Notes under the pieces: model-generated
The model's input: the letters and a program-made list of their open reading frames with translations, nothing else
What the model was told of the DNA's origin: nothing
Database searches by the model: none
Made by a program: the position numbers and the translations under genes
Shown: positions 45,625-57,500 of the stretch, in pieces
How positions within the stretch are numbered: position 1 is the stretch's first letter
Layout of the letters: each line of letters starts with the position of its first letter
Assembly: GCA_038496445.1 (NCBI GenBank)
Contig: JALMLS010000321.1
Coordinates: 62,001 to 126,000, forward strand
Reading direction: 5' to 3'
DNA length: 64,000 bases
Source of the DNA: Trichosphaerium sp. ATCC 40318
Taxonomy: Eukaryota; Discosea; Flabellinia; Trichosidae

Positions 45625-46491
45625 TTAGGTGTCACGTACGATACGCCTGATCCAAGGTACTAACACGATGTTAGACACATAGAAAATAAAAAAAAGAAAT
45701 TAGAACTTACTTCTTTATTCTTCCATGCAGAGATGGCAAACTTAAAGTCACTTGATAAGTCCTGTCCGTGGTAGAAAATATTGATTGCTTCCTTTACTAC
45801 AACCTTAAGAATACCTAGAGGACCTTCCTCTAATTGTTTGGCGATGCTCTCAATATCATCAGCAATCTTAACAAAGCCACAATCCTAGTAACAACAACTT
45901 TAGCAAAAGAGAACAAAAAATGAAAGCCATACGCGGACAATATCCTAGATTAAAGTCAGAGCGAGAATAAATATACCACGAACTTGCCTGTATGTCATAA
46001 ACAGCGGTTCCAAGGTCTTAAGAAAAATAGAGATGAGTACAACTGTAAGAAGACAAAAACTTTTGGTGTAAAAGTTTACCTTTCAATCCTAGTTCAATAG
46101 CAGTGACATTGAGCTTTTCAAACCCTTCCTCGAGTTGCGTAAAAGCTTTGTCCAAGGTAATAAGAGTTCTAGTCTCATCAGGGATGCACGCTAAAATAGA
46201 GTGAACACGTGACCAAAAGTTTTTCTATCAAGCAAAAATACCCTTTAATCAACAGCAAATGCTTATCACATGCGTCAGATACAGCAAGTGAAAGGAAATC
46301 TACGGTTGATGCGTACTCGTTAAATTACCAAAATCACTTTCAAGTCCAATACCAATACCAGTGATGAACCTATATCACGTGAGACTCAATTACTAAATAT
46401 TGAAAATGTCTATGTACTTCTCCAAATCACCAGGAGTAAATTGAGCAGTAGCTACAGTGACGAGCAAGACAAGAGCGAGAAGAAACTTCAT
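45625..46491 (-). CDS. Small secreted helical protein, unknown family
   Basis: A signal peptide (MKFLLALVLLVTVATAQ) is followed by FTPGDLEKFITGIGIGLESD. Later exons give DFLSLAVSDACDKHLLLIK, ACIPDETRTLITLDKAF, QLEEGFEKLNVTAIELGL, DLGTAVYDIQ, DCGFVKIADDIESIAKQLEE, AINIFYHGQDLSSDF, and the end PWIRRIVRDT. Three Cys and mostly helical content suggest a small disulphide-stabilised secreted protein. Frame demands a GC-AG intron at 45885-45987 (donor AG/GCAAGT). Exon 1 is divided from the next exon at a GTACAT donor rather than read through to the early stop. Divergent from RPF1, with 90 bases between start codons. Confidence 0.7.
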
Positions 46492-46581
46492 TCGGGTAGA
46501 TTTTTTTTTTCTGGTGGGCTTTAAGTAGCGCCAAGTGCGACTTAAGGTTTTCTGGTTTGAGATAACAGAAAGAAGTCCAAT
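46492..46581. promoter_or_regulatory. Very short divergent promoter
   Basis: Only 90 bases separate the start codons of the secreted-protein gene (minus) and RPF1 (plus). Any promoter elements for both genes must lie in these bases or inside the transcribed parts. Confidence 0.55.
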
Positions 46582-48738
46582 ATGTCTATGAGAGGAAGGA
46601 GTTCGGGTCGTAGAGCTGGTAAAGATCAGTACGGTGCCAGAAAAAGCGAACAAAAGCAAAATGCTCCAAAAAACCTTGACGTTCGTGCGTTTCCATCAGA
46701 CGGTACCATATCCGCTATGAATCCTCAAAAAAATACGTGAAGTTCTATTATTTTTCTTTCTTACAAAAATTACGGAGGCTATGGGTAATGATGAAGAGAC
46801 AAGCAAAGACAAGTGAGCGTAAAGTTAGACGTAAAAAACGACTTCAAGAACAGCAACAGTTAGGAGCAGAGGTACGACGCCATAAATACCTTGAATACGC
46901 CTAAAATAATATTATAAAGGCACCAGAGAAGCTTAAACCTTCAACTCTAGAAGATAGACGTGTACCTGATCCTACATTCGTTGATATGGAAGATGAAGAG
47001 GTTAAACTAACTTTGTAATATTTTTTGTAACGTACAAATTAGATTGGAGACGATTTTGACGTTGATGAATTTGCAAGTTATTTCAAAGGAGAAGAAACGC
47101 CAAAAATCCTTATTACAACAAGCCATGGAGCTAAAAAGGTATGTATTATATACACCAAGTATATGTGTACCAGTATAGACACCTCAAACGCATAAATATG
47201 GCTGTAATGGCGAGGATGCGACGAAATTCGAGAATCATTTTCTTTGATTTTTTTTTTTTTGGTTTGAAAAAAAAACGTTTATTTCGCTCTAGAACCACCG
47301 TTTATGAACGTTTTGTTCGTTTAAGCGTGTTTTTATTTTTCTTTCACCATGAAGCGATCCTTGAGACTCTATTTACTTGTTTTTCGTATTCTCATGTTTA
47401 TTATAGCAAGGAGAGCAACTTGCAGAAGAGCTTTCAGCTATTATACCAAACTCAACATTCAGAAAAAGAAAAGCTTACAGAGTCAAAGAAATTATTGATT
47501 ATTGTCAAGAAAAAGAGTTCACCTACGTTGTCGTACTAAATGAGGATTATGGAAAGGTTAATGGTATGCTCGTATCTCATTTACCTGAAGGTCCTACAGC
47601 GTACTTCAGAATAAGATCAGTAGTATTTCACAAAGAGATTATTGTACGTACACGTGATTGTCATTTTGTTTGGTCAGCTCTTTTTTTTTTTTCCGCTTGC
47701 AACAAAGTTCTTTATTTTATTGGAATTGAAGACCCTCTTGTTTTCCTATTTAACTATTTATACATTAAATCTCTATATATGAATTTATTCATTGCTATAA
47801 TGGACACGGTGACAGAAAAATAAGAGCAGCAATCAGTGGTTGTCAACGCTTTTCTTTTTTTTTTTTTTTGAATACTAAAATTGGAACTATTTGAATTTGT
47901 GCTTGTGGATTTCTTTCTATCAAAATTAGTTTGTACCTGATGTACTCTCACAAGTCCATGCCATGGTATTTTATGTTATATTGATGGCTTACTGTATTTG
48001 TATTAGAATCATGCAGCTGCGAGTGACCATTATCCAGAACTCATCATGAGCAATTTTTCTACACGTTTAGGCCACACTGTTGGACGTATTGTACGCTTAA
48101 ATATCATTACCATGGTTTGTTTACTCACACAGTAATTGTAGTTTTCTGCAATATTCCCTCAAAAGCCTGGTACGCACCTCACACTATTTTTTTATTGAAA
48201 ATAGTTTGAAATTAAAAACACGTTTTTTTTCGGCGTGTCACGCAAAGCACGATATTATTTTTTGTTCCTCACATATCTTCTTATTTTTATCTGATCGTAC
48301 TCGCTGTGATTTTATGAAATATCAATAATGAAACGATGAAACAATGACAATATTGCAAATTGACTTTACACCAAGCATTTTTTTTTGTTGTTGTATTTTT
48401 TGTAGTTAGATTTATTATTGTTGCTTGTCCTAATTAAAGTCTATAGAGTTTAAAGGAAGACGTGTAGTTACATTCCACAATCAACGTGATTTCATCTTTT
48501 TCCGACATCACAGGTACCCAAAAAGAAATAAACTTTAAAGACAAAACCATATACTTATTTTTCTAAGGTATGTGTTTGACAGTGCAACTTCATGCCGACT
48601 TCAAGAAGTCGGTCCCAGATTTACTTTGAAATTGGAAACTTTACAACTTGGCACATTTGATAGTAGTGGTGGTGAGTTCATATGGAACCCTAAAGTAGAG
48701 CATCGCGCTGTGCTTAACAGAAGAAAATGGGTCATATA
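46582..48738 (+). CDS. RPF1: RPF1, Brix-domain ribosome production factor
   Basis: The N-terminal exon ([18 protein letters not shown]) joins by a 41-base intron to a basic segment ([20 protein letters not shown]), then [20 protein letters not shown]. The Brix domain follows: [106 protein letters not shown], then HHRYVF and [18 protein letters not shown], ending [16 protein letters not shown]. Family members act in 60S pre-rRNA processing in the nucleolus. Introns are long for this window (two exceed 250 bases) and T-rich. The start and first intron are less certain than the Brix part. Confidence 0.9.
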
Positions 48739-49134
48739 AACAAAAACAATTGGAAACAAAAAAATCAATGAAAATCAATTTTTGGCCACAGCAAGCCATG
48801 CAACACTCGAGAAGGTTTTGCAAAACCAAAAAAGCTATCCCCTCTGGTAGGAGAAGGAAGTAATGTAAATAAACGAGGTTAAATTAAAAACAAGAGCACG
48901 TGCTAGCACACGGTACTTACTAAATAAGGTATGAAAGATACCGGTCCAGTGTTGAACAGTTAGTACAATTTCATCGCATCGATGGTGCTTGAAGTACCAT
49001 GATTATTTACACTGTTGTCCTAGTGACACTTACTATTAATAGCAAGAAACTTGCTTGACTATATTATTGCATAGCGTCAAAGCAATTCAGCTTCATATTT
49101 ACTGAGCTAGCACGCTAGTTACGAACTTGAACAA
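48739..49134. other. Gap between genes
   Basis: About 395 bases with no exon recognised; one CACGTG (48897-48902) is embedded in a larger palindrome GAGCACGTGCTAG. Confidence 0.4.
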
Positions 49135-51260
49135 CATGGCAAAGCTGTTTAAAGTTAACAACCCACTTCCTAAAAGGTATTCAAAAGATAACGTTATTTT
49201 ACGTATACTAAAGGCGCACAATAGCCTTGCAGGTGAATGTAAAAAGGCAGCGAATACGTTATCATACTTTTTAACACCAGCAGATGACGAGAAGAAAAAG
49301 TACAAGTCAATCGATAAGTTTATACCTATGAACATTCTAGAGCACTGCCAAGGCACGTGTTTACCTTTAAAAACCTCTAGAAATCACGTGTTTTACAAAA
49401 TAACATAACCGTATTCTGGTCTACCCTCATAACACCTGCTTTGGTCACAGTATGGCCATGGCGCTTCCAACATTTAGAACCAGCTGAGTAACTTTTTTTT
49501 TAGGTATTGCTGTACTAACGATTGTGAAGGCAGGGTTCGTGCTTTCTGGGCGTGTAGGTAAGTTTATTGTTTAAGCATAGGAGCAATAATAATAACATGT
49601 TTTTAAGGTTCTGGGCTTGTCTTGGCCCGTCTTGATAACGGCAGTACGAAGAAAATACATGTCTTCAAAATCAATCAGTTGCGACGTGTTGTGATTTTTT
49701 ACTAAGGTTGGTCGGCTCCTTCATGCATTGGAGTTTCCGGAGTCGGTTGTGGTTTCCAGATTGGTGCAGAAATTACTGATTTTGTAATGGTACTAAATAA
49801 TGAAAGGTAATGCATCGAGGCACACTGACTTCTTCTTAACCCTTTTACAAAGCGCAATAAAAGCATTTTCTGGAGATGGTAATGTTACTCTTGGAAGTAA
49901 CCTCAGCGTAGCTGCAGGACCAATAGGTAGGCAAGCAGAGGGAGATGCTATTATTGGAAATGGAGCAATTGCAGCTGTGTATAGCTACAGTAGAACAGGT
50001 AAAAGACAAGTATAGCTGATCATCATGTGAAGAAAAAAGTCACTAATAATACCGAAGGTGGGCTTTTTGCTGGTATTTCTCTAGAAGGCACAATTGTGCG
50101 TTAAACAAATACTTTTTTCTCGTTAAAAAATCACGTGATAAGCCGGTTTTTGCTCGTTTTTATGAAATAACATTAACGACTTTTTTTGTTGTTCTAGATA
50201 GCAACAAGAAAGGACGCAAATAAAAAGCTTTATGGAAGAGCTGTATCATCTAAAGAACTTCTAAAAGGCGATGTAAATCAACCTATGGAAGCTCAATGTC
50301 TATATGATATTCTTGCAACTAAAGTGAAAGGACATAAGACACAAGCTCTTTTTTCAGGAACACATGATGTTGTGCCAACAAAACTTAGTGGAGATAAAAA
50401 AATAATCAAGCCTAAACAAAAAACTGAAGAAAAAAAACCAAATCAGAATGTCTCACAACAGAAATCAACAACAGTACCTCCGAGACCTAAGTCTTCTTAT
50501 GTTCAGGCACCTCCAAGACCTACATCTTCATATGGCCAGACACCACCGAGACCTACTTCATCTTATAACCAAGGAAATGGCTCAAACTCGATAGTAAGTC
50601 AAATTTGTTCCAACATGTTCTCGATTGCTTACCTTGAATACAGGGAATTTCGAGTCAAAGGGAGGGTGCAAATAAGAAGCAAGAATCTACTGTAGAATAT
50701 GTAATTGGTAAATACGATTTCCAAGCTGCAAGCAAGGCTCAGATAGGTAAGGAAAATAACATTCTTTGCTGCTTGGATTAAATTAATTGGTATAGCATTT
50801 AAACGAGGAGAAAAAATGATCTTCCACATAGAGAGTACGTCACTACAAACAATGAATTGCACTTTATTTAAATAATCACGTAATAGGAGGTGATTGGATG
50901 CTTGTTGAAAAAGACGGTAAACGAGGTGTTGTACCTAAAGCATTTTGTGAGAAAGTTCCAAAAAAAGTAGAGCAAAAAATAGAGGTATCGCCTGAAATGC
51001 CGAAGAAAATCACGTATCGTCCTCGAAGAGCAAAAGCAAACTTTAAATATGTTGGTGAAGATGACAGTGAGGCTTCTTTTGATGCTGGGGATATAGTTAC
51101 TGTACTGGTAATTAACATTTTAATTATAGAACACAAATGTAAAAAAAGTTTTGATTTTTTTTTGATTTTTTTGTAGGATGAAACGACACATGATATGTGG
51201 TTGGTAGAATGTGATGGGCATAAAGGACATGCACCTAGTATATATCTTGACTTTATATAG
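49135..51260 (+). CDS. SYLF-domain protein with two SH3 domains (SH3YL1/Ysc84-like)
   Basis: MAKLFKVNNPLPKRYSKD leads to helices and then the SYLF (DUF500) domain: IPMNILEHCQG, IAVLTIVKAGFVLSGRVG, SGLVLARLDNGSW, SAPSCIGVSGVGCGFQIGAE, SVAAGPIGRQAEGDA, AAVYSYSRT and GGLFAGISLEGTIV. A Pro-rich linker has three copies of a PPRPTSSY-type motif. SH3 domain 1 (VIGKYDFQAASKAQIAFKRG...GDWMLVEKDG) and SH3 domain 2 (AKANFKYVGEDDSEASFDAG...MWLVECDGHKGHAPSIYL) end at TAG 51258-51260. The family binds phosphoinositides through SYLF and WASP-type proline motifs through SH3, in endocytic actin patches. A GC-AG intron at 49353-49503 is required by frame, and that intron holds two CACGTG motifs. Confidence 0.9.
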
Positions 51261-51934
51261 ATAAATTATAAACACCAAAAGTACAACAACATTGACACAG
51301 ACTTGTTTCTTTTTACAGTTTTTTTTCGGAGAATCTGGTTTTTTTTTGGGAACTATTTTGGGCTATGTGTCATAAGAGTTGGCAATTTCTGCTACTACAG
51401 TATAGATACTTCTTTTAGAGTATCATAGGACCTTAAACGGCAGAGGAAACGGATTTCTGACTGTCTGCTGAGTTTTACAGTTATATGACGTTTTTATCGT
51501 TTAAATCGCTTACTAGGTGCACCACTATATTAATTATAACAGTATCGTGGCTCATATACCTCCTAAAAACAACATCAGAAAACAGTTTTTCAAACAAACC
51601 TGTTTTTGGCTTGTTTCTTGACCTAAAATACTACCCCTTAAACGTCATTACAACATTATATCTTTATCTTTATGAGGTATTGAGATATTCTAAAGTTGTA
51701 CTCAATCAAAAAAAAAAAAAAACCGCCAAGAAGAACTGCAGGCGCACAACCTTAATTTAGACAAAAACTAAAAAAAAACTGACGGTTGAACTTCGGGGGT
51801 CATTTTTTTAGTAAGCTTTTATAGTATTATTGCGTTTTTATGTGAGGTAGAAGAAAAAAAAAGAGCGAGTTTTCTTTTTGTTTTAATTTAGCCTCACGAT
51901 CAGATCCTTAGCTCTGTAAAAACCCGGTAATAGC
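51261..51934. other. Gap, T- and A-rich
   Basis: About 670 bases with runs of T and A. A plus-strand frame near 51485-51760 has no domain and ends in a poly-A stretch. Nothing else was recognised. Confidence 0.4.
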
Positions 51935-54334
51935 ATGCTGTTCATACTACTATTGCTAGTATCCAGTAGCACCTATGCTTTACGGGTATACGACGGAACT
52001 GACAGTTTCCTTACACACGCTGTTTACAGAAAAGCTGTACAGTCTTGGAATAACGTAACAGGTGCGTCTATCGTATTTGAACGAATTGTATCGCGTGTTT
52101 TGTTAACGTGTAGATTTTAGGACCTCTCGCTAGGTTTGATATGAGTTTCAACGTGACTGGTAGCGTTCTTATAGGGCCTGAAGGCTATAAAAGCATGTCT
52201 CCCGCTTCAATGGCGAAAAAAGCAAAGGACCTTGGCGCTATCGGTTTAATTATCATAGAGAGCTTTTGTACGTTATTTTCACAGGTTGAGAATGTTTTCA
52301 CAAGTTTACGTTTCCATTCGAGTCATGTATTATAATACAAAGCAGTATTATACTACGGAATGCTTGAGCGCTGAGAGCTTTTGTTTCGTTATCAACAATT
52401 TACTAACTCTCGTCTACAGCCACTGAACCGGGCTATATTGTTGACTACGGTGCTACGAACGTCCAAGAAGATACAGTGCCCACAATAACTGTTGCGCATC
52501 ACAAAGGGAGTAAACTCGCAAACAACTTGAAAGAACAAGGATACAACGCTACAGTAACATTCGAGTTTACAAGCACGTTAATTCTCTCAATTCAAAAACA
52601 GTAACTGCGCTCAAAATATTTTTTCCTTTTCGGAAATAACGTTGTAGATTACATGTTGTATTATAAGCTAATACTGTAATAGAAGAAAACAGATGGTTAG
52701 ATATCGCTAATTCGCTAGCGTGGGTGAGAAAACGAGAAAACAAAAAAAAAAGGCCATAAAATTGCTTACAAGCTGTTGTTTAGGTTCTTGGTTTCCAAGT
52801 ACTTCATGGTGCAATATCTACTATACTAGTTGCGTATTCCATTATAAAGTTATACACATTTGTTTACGCGGATGGTATTAATATCAGATCTATTGCACAA
52901 GAGACTCTTGTACGTCTAACAACCTTCCGTTTCCCCGTTTTTTGTAAACCGTTACTTATTTTATCTACGCGTAGTTTGCAGAAGTATTTACAAATATACG
53001 TACGCCCTTGGTAATAAAAACACCAAAGCCAGTGATGAAAGTCGCAGAAAAAACAAAACTAAACTTCGCGTAGTGCGTTTATTATTTGTGGTGTTTTGGG
53101 CCAACTCACCTTCTGATAACCCTTTAATAATATATGATAAATGGGTTGTTGTATCTGTGCTCGTAACACCACATTGGTATATCAGTTTGGCAACTACATT
53201 ACTCATTACAATGTACACCTTTTTTTGATGAATACGTATTTTATTATGCGTTTACTAAGCTCCCTATGCAGTTACTGGTTCGAATTGACTTTGGCTTTGA
53301 AAGTCAAAACTATTACGTCAACTACGCAATTGTACGCACCGTTTATGTGCGCCATTGGGTTCCTGTGTGTTGAATGGGTGGCTTTCTTGATAGTTGGCAA
53401 GTATTTACGCGTTGAGTTTGTATTAACATCTTTCCAGCACTGCTGTGGCAACCAATTGCAATCACAGGCCTAATAGGAGGTGGTCCGTACGCAGCTACTC
53501 TGATGGCTATCACAGTCTTCTTCTTTTATTCTGGTAAACGTATGGTGTCGGATTTACGACGTATGCGTGAGAGTAAGTTAGCAAATCAGCTTAGAATGGT
53601 ACGATCCTTTTGTTGTTGCGTGAAATTTGCTAACAAAAAGTCAACGTATTTCTACTTCTTGTCACTTTATTCGCGTAGCGTCATTCTTACTTTTTGCACA
53701 GACATCTATATTGGTACTGTGTAGTGGCGGTGTTAACATGCTGAACCTTATACTACTCACTGTAGTAACACCCTCATTTCTATGCGCTTGCGGGCCAGCT
53801 GCCAGTCCTACTGGTTGGTTTATTTACTGGTGGTTAAACGTATTCCTTTTGGAAATAACCAGCGCTCTACAAATATCAGCGTTTACTAGCGTTGACAATT
53901 CTCGTGCTGTGAGCAGAAATGCATCATCTTCTTATTCTGCATCTGTTTGTGACCGCTACGCGCCAACTCAACCAACTCAAAACAATCAAGACTCTAGTTC
54001 TGAGATCTCTAGCAAAGGTGGTGAAGATACGAGTACAACGAGTAGAGCATTAGATATATCTGCTTCCTCGTCCTGCGAGAGCAATGAGGTTGTAGATATG
54101 ACGAAGAAACGTCATGAAATAGAGATATCTGCTTCTTGCTCCTACGTAGAGAGCATGGAAGTTGTAGATATGACGAAGAATCGTCAACAGGTGGATGGAT
54201 CTACTAGTAGATCCAATGGTACCTCTTTAAAGGCAGTGGAAACTACACAAAAACGTCCATCTCTAGATATATCTGTTTCTTCCTCGTCTTCCTTAGAGAG
54301 TATGGAAGTTGTAGATATGACGAAAAAGAAATAG
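51935..54334 (+). CDS. PA-domain multi-pass membrane protein, receptor-like
   Basis: A signal peptide (MLFILLLLVSSSTYALRV) is followed by an ectodomain with a protease-associated core: GSVLIGPEGYKSMSPASMAK, KAKDLGAIGLIIIE, VDYGATNVQEDTVPTITVAH and KLANNLKEQGYNATV. From about 52780 onward come six or seven hydrophobic segments, such as GFQVLHGAISTILVAYSII, ATTLLITMYTFFFMNTYFIM, CAIGFLCVEWVAFLIVALLW, ATLMAITVFFFYSG and NLILLTVVTPSFLCACG. The cytosolic tail is Ser-rich and carries four related repeats around VVDMTKK at the C-terminus. The overall plan (signal, PA ectodomain, about seven helices, Ser-rich tail) recalls a receptor. No known receptor family could be assigned, and joins between the helices are approximate. 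Confidence 0.65.
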
Positions 54335-54565
54335 TAAAGTGTAAATAAAATTTTTATGTACATAAATGTCTACAAACCTACTCTCGCTAGTGAAGCTAAG
54401 TTAGCTATCTTCCGACTTAATTCGCTTCTTTTCCTTAATCAAGCGACAATATTCAAGCACCCGAACAACCTTGTATGTGCTCATCAAAAGAATATCAAAC
54501 GCCAGAGTTTCCAAAGTGTTTTATTGTAGAATAACACAACGTGTTTTAGTTCGTGAATAACATTT
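54335..54565. other. Gap between convergent genes
   Basis: About 230 bases containing an AATAAA-type signal (GTAAATAAAATT, near 54340) for the receptor-like gene. No other feature. Confidence 0.4.
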
Positions 54566-57500
54566 TTAAAGAGGAACAATAGTACACTTCAGACCATCAT
54601 TCCATTGCTTGTATTCTGGTGTGTAATATAAAAACGCACATGAAGAAGGACCTGTGTAACTACCAGGAACAGCAGCCTAAAATCATTGTAAATAAAGCAC
54701 ACCTTTAAAAGCAACTTGTGGCTCTGTCGTACCTTGACATCAATTTGAATTGTTGATTTTTGTTTTGGATCCATGCCACGCCAATACAGAACAACCTTTC
54801 TACCAATCACTTCATAGAAATCAATAGATTCACTCTTGACGAGCTCCTATCAAAGTACGTCAGTAAACAATACAAAACCACGTGATATTCTTCATGTGGA
54901 ACAGCAATACCTTTAATTTCTCATGGCGAGGCTCAAGGCCTCCTGGAAGTCCAATGATTGCGATGACCATGGGCAAGTCAGTATCTTTTTTATTTTCGAT
55001 ATCGACTTGGATTTCACCAGTCTCTCCTTCCTTGATTGACTCTGGCTTCATTTGAGTTGCAATTGATATTGCGCATTCATCAGAAGAAGGTCCTTTCAAT
55101 GAAAAGTAATTGATATTCACATTGTATGGTATGTTTCCTGATCCCTTGGGCATAGTTATTTTGAATTCGTGATTGCCAGGCTTGAGTTTTTGTGCAGCTT
55201 CACTGAAATCTACAAAAAAACCGAAACAGTTAGTTGGTTGGTTGTTACACATCTCAACAATTGTCTAGTACCAAGAGATATAGGTTCTACACTTGTAGTA
55301 GACATTGTCGTAGATATTTTGACACCACCAATAGTCTAAAAAACCCAAGTAAGGTCACAGTTTAATAGCTAGAACACAAAGTAAAGAAGAAAATAAATAG
55401 AAAGTCGCACAGCAACTATATTGATATCCTCATTTGTTGGATTCTTGTTCATTTGACCGTATGTGAATATAGCACGAAGAGCTTGAACAGTTGATTGTGA
55501 TGTACTCCAAGATCCATTTGATACTTGAGATTGAAGGTATTTCATTCCTGCTTGGATGTTTGATGAGTACTTGTTTGGATCATCACGCAACCATCCAGTA
55601 ACTGCAAGACCAGTTGTTTCAACAAATAGGGATTGTCCATATGACCTTACAATGGATGATGTGCCGCCTTCCACCTTACCATCTACAGATCAGGTTAGGC
55701 GATAAAGTCAATCAAGATGCGATGACAAAGTTCGACAAGGAGACTATATGCTTACCTTTGGCTTGTTTTGAAGCTAGATAGTCACCTGCTTGACATGCAG
55801 CTTTCTTGTTCTTGGCGTTGTTGAACGCCATGTACATGCATGCCCACACGTATGAATTTTTGTTATCAGATAGGGCTTTACCTTGAACATCAAGTTCCTT
55901 TGTAACGTCATTGGCAGCACCAAGTTCAGTGAGGCCATAAAGACAGTATGCTGTAAACTTTATTAGAAACAGCCAGTGAAATGGGTGTACATACCATTGT
56001 TGACGTCTGTTGGAGGTGAAGAGAAGGCATAACGACCATGACCAAGTTGGAAGCCTCCTTTACCATCTTTACGTGATAAAAGCCAACTCTTGGCTCGATT
56101 AACAAGTGCCTCGTTCGCCCCTGATATTCATGTTTTGCGTTAAGGTATGGCGGATCACCGGCTCATGAATCATTGACTTCATACGGATTAATGATGCTTC
56201 AAGATCTCGGTAAATCAATGGAAGGTACGTATAAGAAACAAATACCATTGTAGCCAAGTTAAAACCATTGACTTTGATTCATAGTTGATAATAATCTTTT
56301 TTTGGAGAGCACGTTGATTACCATTCGAATCCTGATGTTTTCTTTGTTTCATATCCAACTATTTTCTTGTATCCAACCATCATTTTACTGTGCATGTCTG
56401 AAATCAACGATGGATCAACGCCAACTGTGCCATCATTGAAGAACATGCCAGCCATAGCCATTGGATATAGTGTTGATCCAACTTGTTCAAAACATCCACA
56501 AGGTGTACGAATCATACCCTTCAGAGCTCTTTGAAAGTTGGCTGCATTTGTTGGTAGGATAGACACTTCAATACTTAGCGTATTGGGAACTAAACATAAC
56601 ATGTTAGATGCAACTGTTTGAAACACGCGAAGAGCGAAGTGCGCCAAAACAGCCTAAAATTACAACTTACCATAATCGGGCAGTATGTTGAACGTGTGCT
56701 TTTCTGTTTTACTCTTACTGATAGTACCACTTGCAGATGCTTCCAATGGGAATCCCTTGGATACAGTGTAAGATACTTGTGATACTCAAATATTGGTAAC
56801 GGTACCTTTGGTTGAATACGAACACTGCGAACAATATTGTCTTCACGCTCACTTGAAGTACCAACGACTTTGAGCTCGCTTGTGAGTGGTACATTCTGTA
56901 TATCGATTGGAATAACAGCACGTTCTATGAACAAGTTAGGTTCACATTAGTACTAGATAAGAAAACGCTAGAGTGTAAGTGACATACGTCTCTGTTCTGG
57001 TCCAAGTGTGACTCCTTTTCCTTTGTTTGTTTCTGGATCCAAAAGAAAACCATCTCCACCCCATACTTCGAATCCAACGTTTGTGATTTTATGTCCGGTG
57101 TTATTGACCATGAGTACAGGTAATTGTACTTTGTCACCGCAAGATACTTCGATTGGCACTTTGAGATCAACAGAGAAAGGTTCCTTGCAAGGAACAAGCC
57201 TTTTTAATAATTAAGTAAACAAAAGTATTTGATGAGCAAAAGATAACGTACAACTCATTGTAGCCTAGTAGATGTGCATGATGAACAGAATCACACATGA
57301 CATTAAAGCTTGTGATACTGTCATTCATGTCAAACTCAAAAGAGGCAAAACCTGTACAAGTTCAGTGAGTGCTATAAAAAAAAAGGTACATACCAAACTT
57401 ATCGGTGACTAATCCTGCATTCCAGTACAAAGTCTCTTTGAATTCAGTTCTGCAAAAGAAGAAAAGTAAGCTATGCAATACATAAAAAAGGTAAGTAATT

